A DNA stretch of 64,000 nucleotides. Source: Skeletonema tropicum. Its lineage: Eukaryota > Bacillariophyta > Thalassiosirophyceae > Thalassiosirales > Thalassiosiraceae. The notes beneath the pieces were generated by a model. It did not search any database. It was given only the letters and a program-made list of their open reading frames with translations, and was not told the DNA's origin. Positions 61,933 through 64,000 of this stretch are shown in pieces (the first letter of the stretch is position 1; every line of letters starts with the position of its first letter). Both the position numbers and the translations under genes were made by a program. The stretch covers positions 434,001 to 498,000 of the forward strand of contig CM074145.1 in the NCBI GenBank assembly GCA_037178625.1, written 5' to 3'.

Positions 61933-64000
61933 CTTCCGCGTTAATCATCAATTTCCAAACCCCAACCCCTACGTCGCCAATGGTATCAAACGAAAGCCTA
62001 CACTATTTGAGGTATTTCCGACAGCAGCAGTAGATGTGTCAAACTTCATACTTGACCATCTGGAACATTTCAGCGTTGAATTGCTGAGGGAACATTTTAA
62101 CACAACAATGATAAAGCAACTAAATGAAGAGGTGAAAACCAACATCAACTTTACCGAAGACTCAGAAGAATTTCAACTGGTTGACAGATATCTCAAAAAT
62201 CCACCATCATACTCAACGGTTGGGAGGTGGGTCGGATACCTTGGTTTCAAACGAGAGGTGTCAAAGAAATGCTACTACGTTGATGGCCATGAGTATGCCG
62301 AACAGATAGAGCATCGGTCTCGGTTAACAGACGAATATCTATCAGTGCTTGAACCACGATCTCATCGATGGGTTCATTTGTCACAGACCGAATTTGACGA
62401 TTTGAAAACAGCGCTCGAAGATGACAAAGATGGCGAGAAGGCGAAGGACATGTTAGATAAGGTTGCTTATAAGTTCAAGGGAGTTGATGAAAAAGTATAC
62501 TTTGAGTTTCATGTGGACAAACACGTGCGTCTGCAGAAGATTGCAAACGATAAGTATGGAGCATTTGGAGGAAGAGTAAGCATAAGAAAGAAAGCTGAAG
62601 ACAAACCTGTCATCATCTTTGGCCAGGATGAGGCTATTTTTAATGCTTTTCTGTCGCGGACTCACCAGTGGGTTGATCCGAATGGAAGGAGGGCAATTAT
62701 GCCGAAGACTGTTGGTGCTGGTATCATGATATCTGCGTTTCAATCGAGAGAATTGGGTTGGGGCATTCCTATCACCGAAGATCAGCTGAAGGAGATTAAT
62801 GCTGCTAGAGCCAATCAAGAATACTTCGACAAGGCAGCGGCAATTGCCGTAAATGGTAACACAAAAAAGCAACCACTTGAATCGTCACCTGGGATTCTTA
62901 AGTTTGCATACGGGAAGAACGGGTACTGGACAGGGAACCACACGATCCTGCAAACGGAAGATATAATAGATTGCGTAAAAGTAATACTCGGAGATGAGTA
63001 TGAATATGTCTTTCTTTTTGATTCGAGCAGTGGTCATGCAAAGAAGCGTGTTGACGGTCTTGATGCAAAGGAAATGAACAAGAATTGGCACTCGACACCA
63101 TCGCAAGCTAGGAACACCAAAATTGAACGGCAGGAGGAATTTGTCGGGCCATACTACGATGCATCCAATCCAGCAATGGTGACTATCGGTCAAGAACAAA
63201 CGATGAACTTCACCAGTGAAGATGTCGGCCCATTTTGGCTGACAGCAGAGGAACGTGAAAGACAACGGCACGACCGAGAGGTTGAAATACCAGAAGACAA
63301 GAGGAAAGAGCGACATAAGGTGAAGAAAGAGCTGATATCGGAGCTGATGGACACCGAGTGGGGGAAAAAGGAAGGAGAAATAAGGTTATGGAAGATGACA
63401 CATGCTGAGCTAGCAAAAATGGCGCAAGCGTCTAGTATCGATATCAAAATAACACCTACCACCAAAATGATATATGGATGGGAGGGCAAGGGTAAGGGAC
63501 TTCTGCAGATTGCGTATGAACGTGGCTGGATCGATATAGCAACCTTCAGAAAGGGCAGCTACCAAGTGATGAAGTATGATGATGAGGGTAACTTGGTTCC
63601 TGAGCTTTCCCTCCGGCATTTGCTTGCAAACTGCACGGATTTTTTGTCTGAACAAAGCCAACTCGAATATGTTTGTGAATCTTTGGGAGTAAGAGCCTTG
63701 ATTACAACAAAGTACCATGCTGAATACGCTGGTGAGGGTGTCGAATACTCTTGGGGATTCTCCAAAGCTCTCTACCGAAGACATCCATTAGCTCAAAAGA
63801 AAACGACTGCTGATTTCCTTGCATTGGTCGACAAGTGTATTTCAAGAGAGGTTCTCACTGTGGATCTCATTCGTAAGTTCAGTGCCAGGGCAAGAGGTTA
63901 CATGGAGACATATAAGATGTTGGAGATTGAGGCAAAGAATACCAAGGAGACAGAAGGTAATTCAAGTGAGGATGCACCCATTCCGCACAAGAGAATTGAA
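61919..64000 (+). CDS. DDE transposase (IS630/Tc1-mariner-like, type found in fungi and algae), 3' end outside window
   Basis: An uninterrupted frame runs from the ATG at 61919 (MQSGTFRVNHQF) to the right edge, 694 codons so far. The N-terminal part (LVDRYLKNPPSYSTVGRWVGYLGF) is helix-turn-helix-like. The catalytic domain shows the first Asp in IIFGQDEAIFN, GAGIMISAF, NGYWTGNHT, the second Asp in YVFLFDSSSGHAKK and the Glu in KYHAEYAGEGVEYSWGFSK, matching the PKYHCELNFIE.CWG pattern I know from fungal relatives. A charged insert separates the second Asp from GLLQIAYERGWID. It is expected to cut and paste its host element. No terminal repeats of its own were identified. Its first few codons lie in the duplicated segment also found at 48.1 kb. 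Confidence 0.8.
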   Translation, partial: MQSGTFRVNHQFPNPNPYVANGIKRKPTLFEVFPTAAVDVSNFILDHLEHFSVELLREHFNTTMIKQLNEEVKTNINFTEDSEEFQLVDRYLKNPPSYSTVGRWVGYLGFKREVSKKCYYVDGHEYAEQIEHRSRLTDEYLSVLEPRSHRWVHLSQTEFDDLKTALEDDKDGEKAKDMLDKVAYKFKGVDEKVYFEFHVDKHVRLQKIANDKYGAFGGRVSIRKKAEDKPVIIFGQDEAIFNAFLSRTHQWVDPNGRRAIMPKTVGAGIMISAFQSRELGWGIPITEDQLKEINAARANQEYFDKAAAIAVNGNTKKQPLESSPGILKFAYGKNGYWTGNHTILQTEDIIDCVKVILGDEYEYVFLFDSSSGHAKKRVDGLDAKEMNKNWHSTPSQARNTKIERQEEFVGPYYDASNPAMVTIGQEQTMNFTSEDVGPFWLTAEERERQRHDREVEIPEDKRKERHKVKKELISELMDTEWGKKEGEIRLWKMTHAELAKMAQASSIDIKITPTTKMIYGWEGKGKGLLQIAYERGWIDIATFRKGSYQVMKYDDEGNLVPELSLRHLLANCTDFLSEQSQLEYVCESLGVRALITTKYHAEYAGEGVEYSWGFSKALYRRHPLAQKKTTADFLALVDKCISREVLTVDLIRKFSARARGYMETYKMLEIEAKNTKETEGNSSEDAPIPHKRIE

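Noticed and set aside
1..64000. tRNA, rRNA or spliceosomal RNA genes
   Set aside because: I looked for T-arm (GGTTCGAATCC-like) and common snRNA motifs; the few partial matches lie inside coding genes or lack the partner arms.

Overview
The window looks like nuclear DNA of a photosynthetic stramenopile, most likely a centric diatom. This is inference from a combination of signs: short GT-AG introns, Copia-type retrotransposons, a RING-CH/helical protein, BspA-like (DUF285) surface proteins, a Pin1 homologue, a PI 3-kinase and many young local duplications. No organelle or bacterial signature was seen and no tRNA or rRNA gene was recognised.

Layout. 0-10 kb: a RING-CH protein (-), a repeat-rich gap with a possible folded RNA, an FAD oxidoreductase with a C-terminal [2Fe-2S] domain (+, one 78-bp intron) and a 1475-residue protein of unknown function (-). 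10-26 kb: two large BspA-like membrane proteins in inverted orientation (11.6-14.8 kb + and 21.4-25.5 kb -) flank a Pin1-type prolyl isomerase, two tandem VTT/TVP38-type membrane proteins and an SGNH-like membrane protein. Each BspA-like copy has its own frameshift close to the N-terminus. Broken 5' ends of further copies lie at 10.4-11.0 and 28.2-28.6 kb. 26-34 kb: a tandem cluster of SGNH-like genes (two intact, plus a recombinant broken pair), duplicated together with their promoters and a downstream repeat. 34-39 kb: a 957-bp terminal-inverted-repeat element, a decayed gene, repeat copies and a small protein with a piggyBac-type cysteine-rich domain. 39.8-46.7 kb: a gene that appears to join PDZ-like domains to a class III-like PI 3-kinase, then a secreted CapA-like protein. 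46.9-50 kb: a decayed ankyrin-like gene, an orphan BspA repeat fragment and a secreted chitin-binding gene with a one-base break.

50-64 kb is a nest of mobile DNA. It holds a complete LTR element carrying only a gag-like gene (identical 165-bp LTRs, 5-bp target duplication) and a complete 8.9-kb Copia element (identical 402-bp LTRs, 5-bp target duplication). The Copia element sits inside an older short element with 8-bp target duplication. At the right edge is a DDE transposase open to the end of the window. The identical LTRs argue that both retroelements moved recently.

The strongest leads are the gag-only LTR element, a CACGCTGTAG inverted-repeat family with 8-bp target duplications, the parallel N-terminal frameshifts in the two BspA paralogues, the PDZ-PI3K fusion with an altered DFG motif, the recombinant SGNH cluster and a cloverleaf-like fold at 1990-2093.
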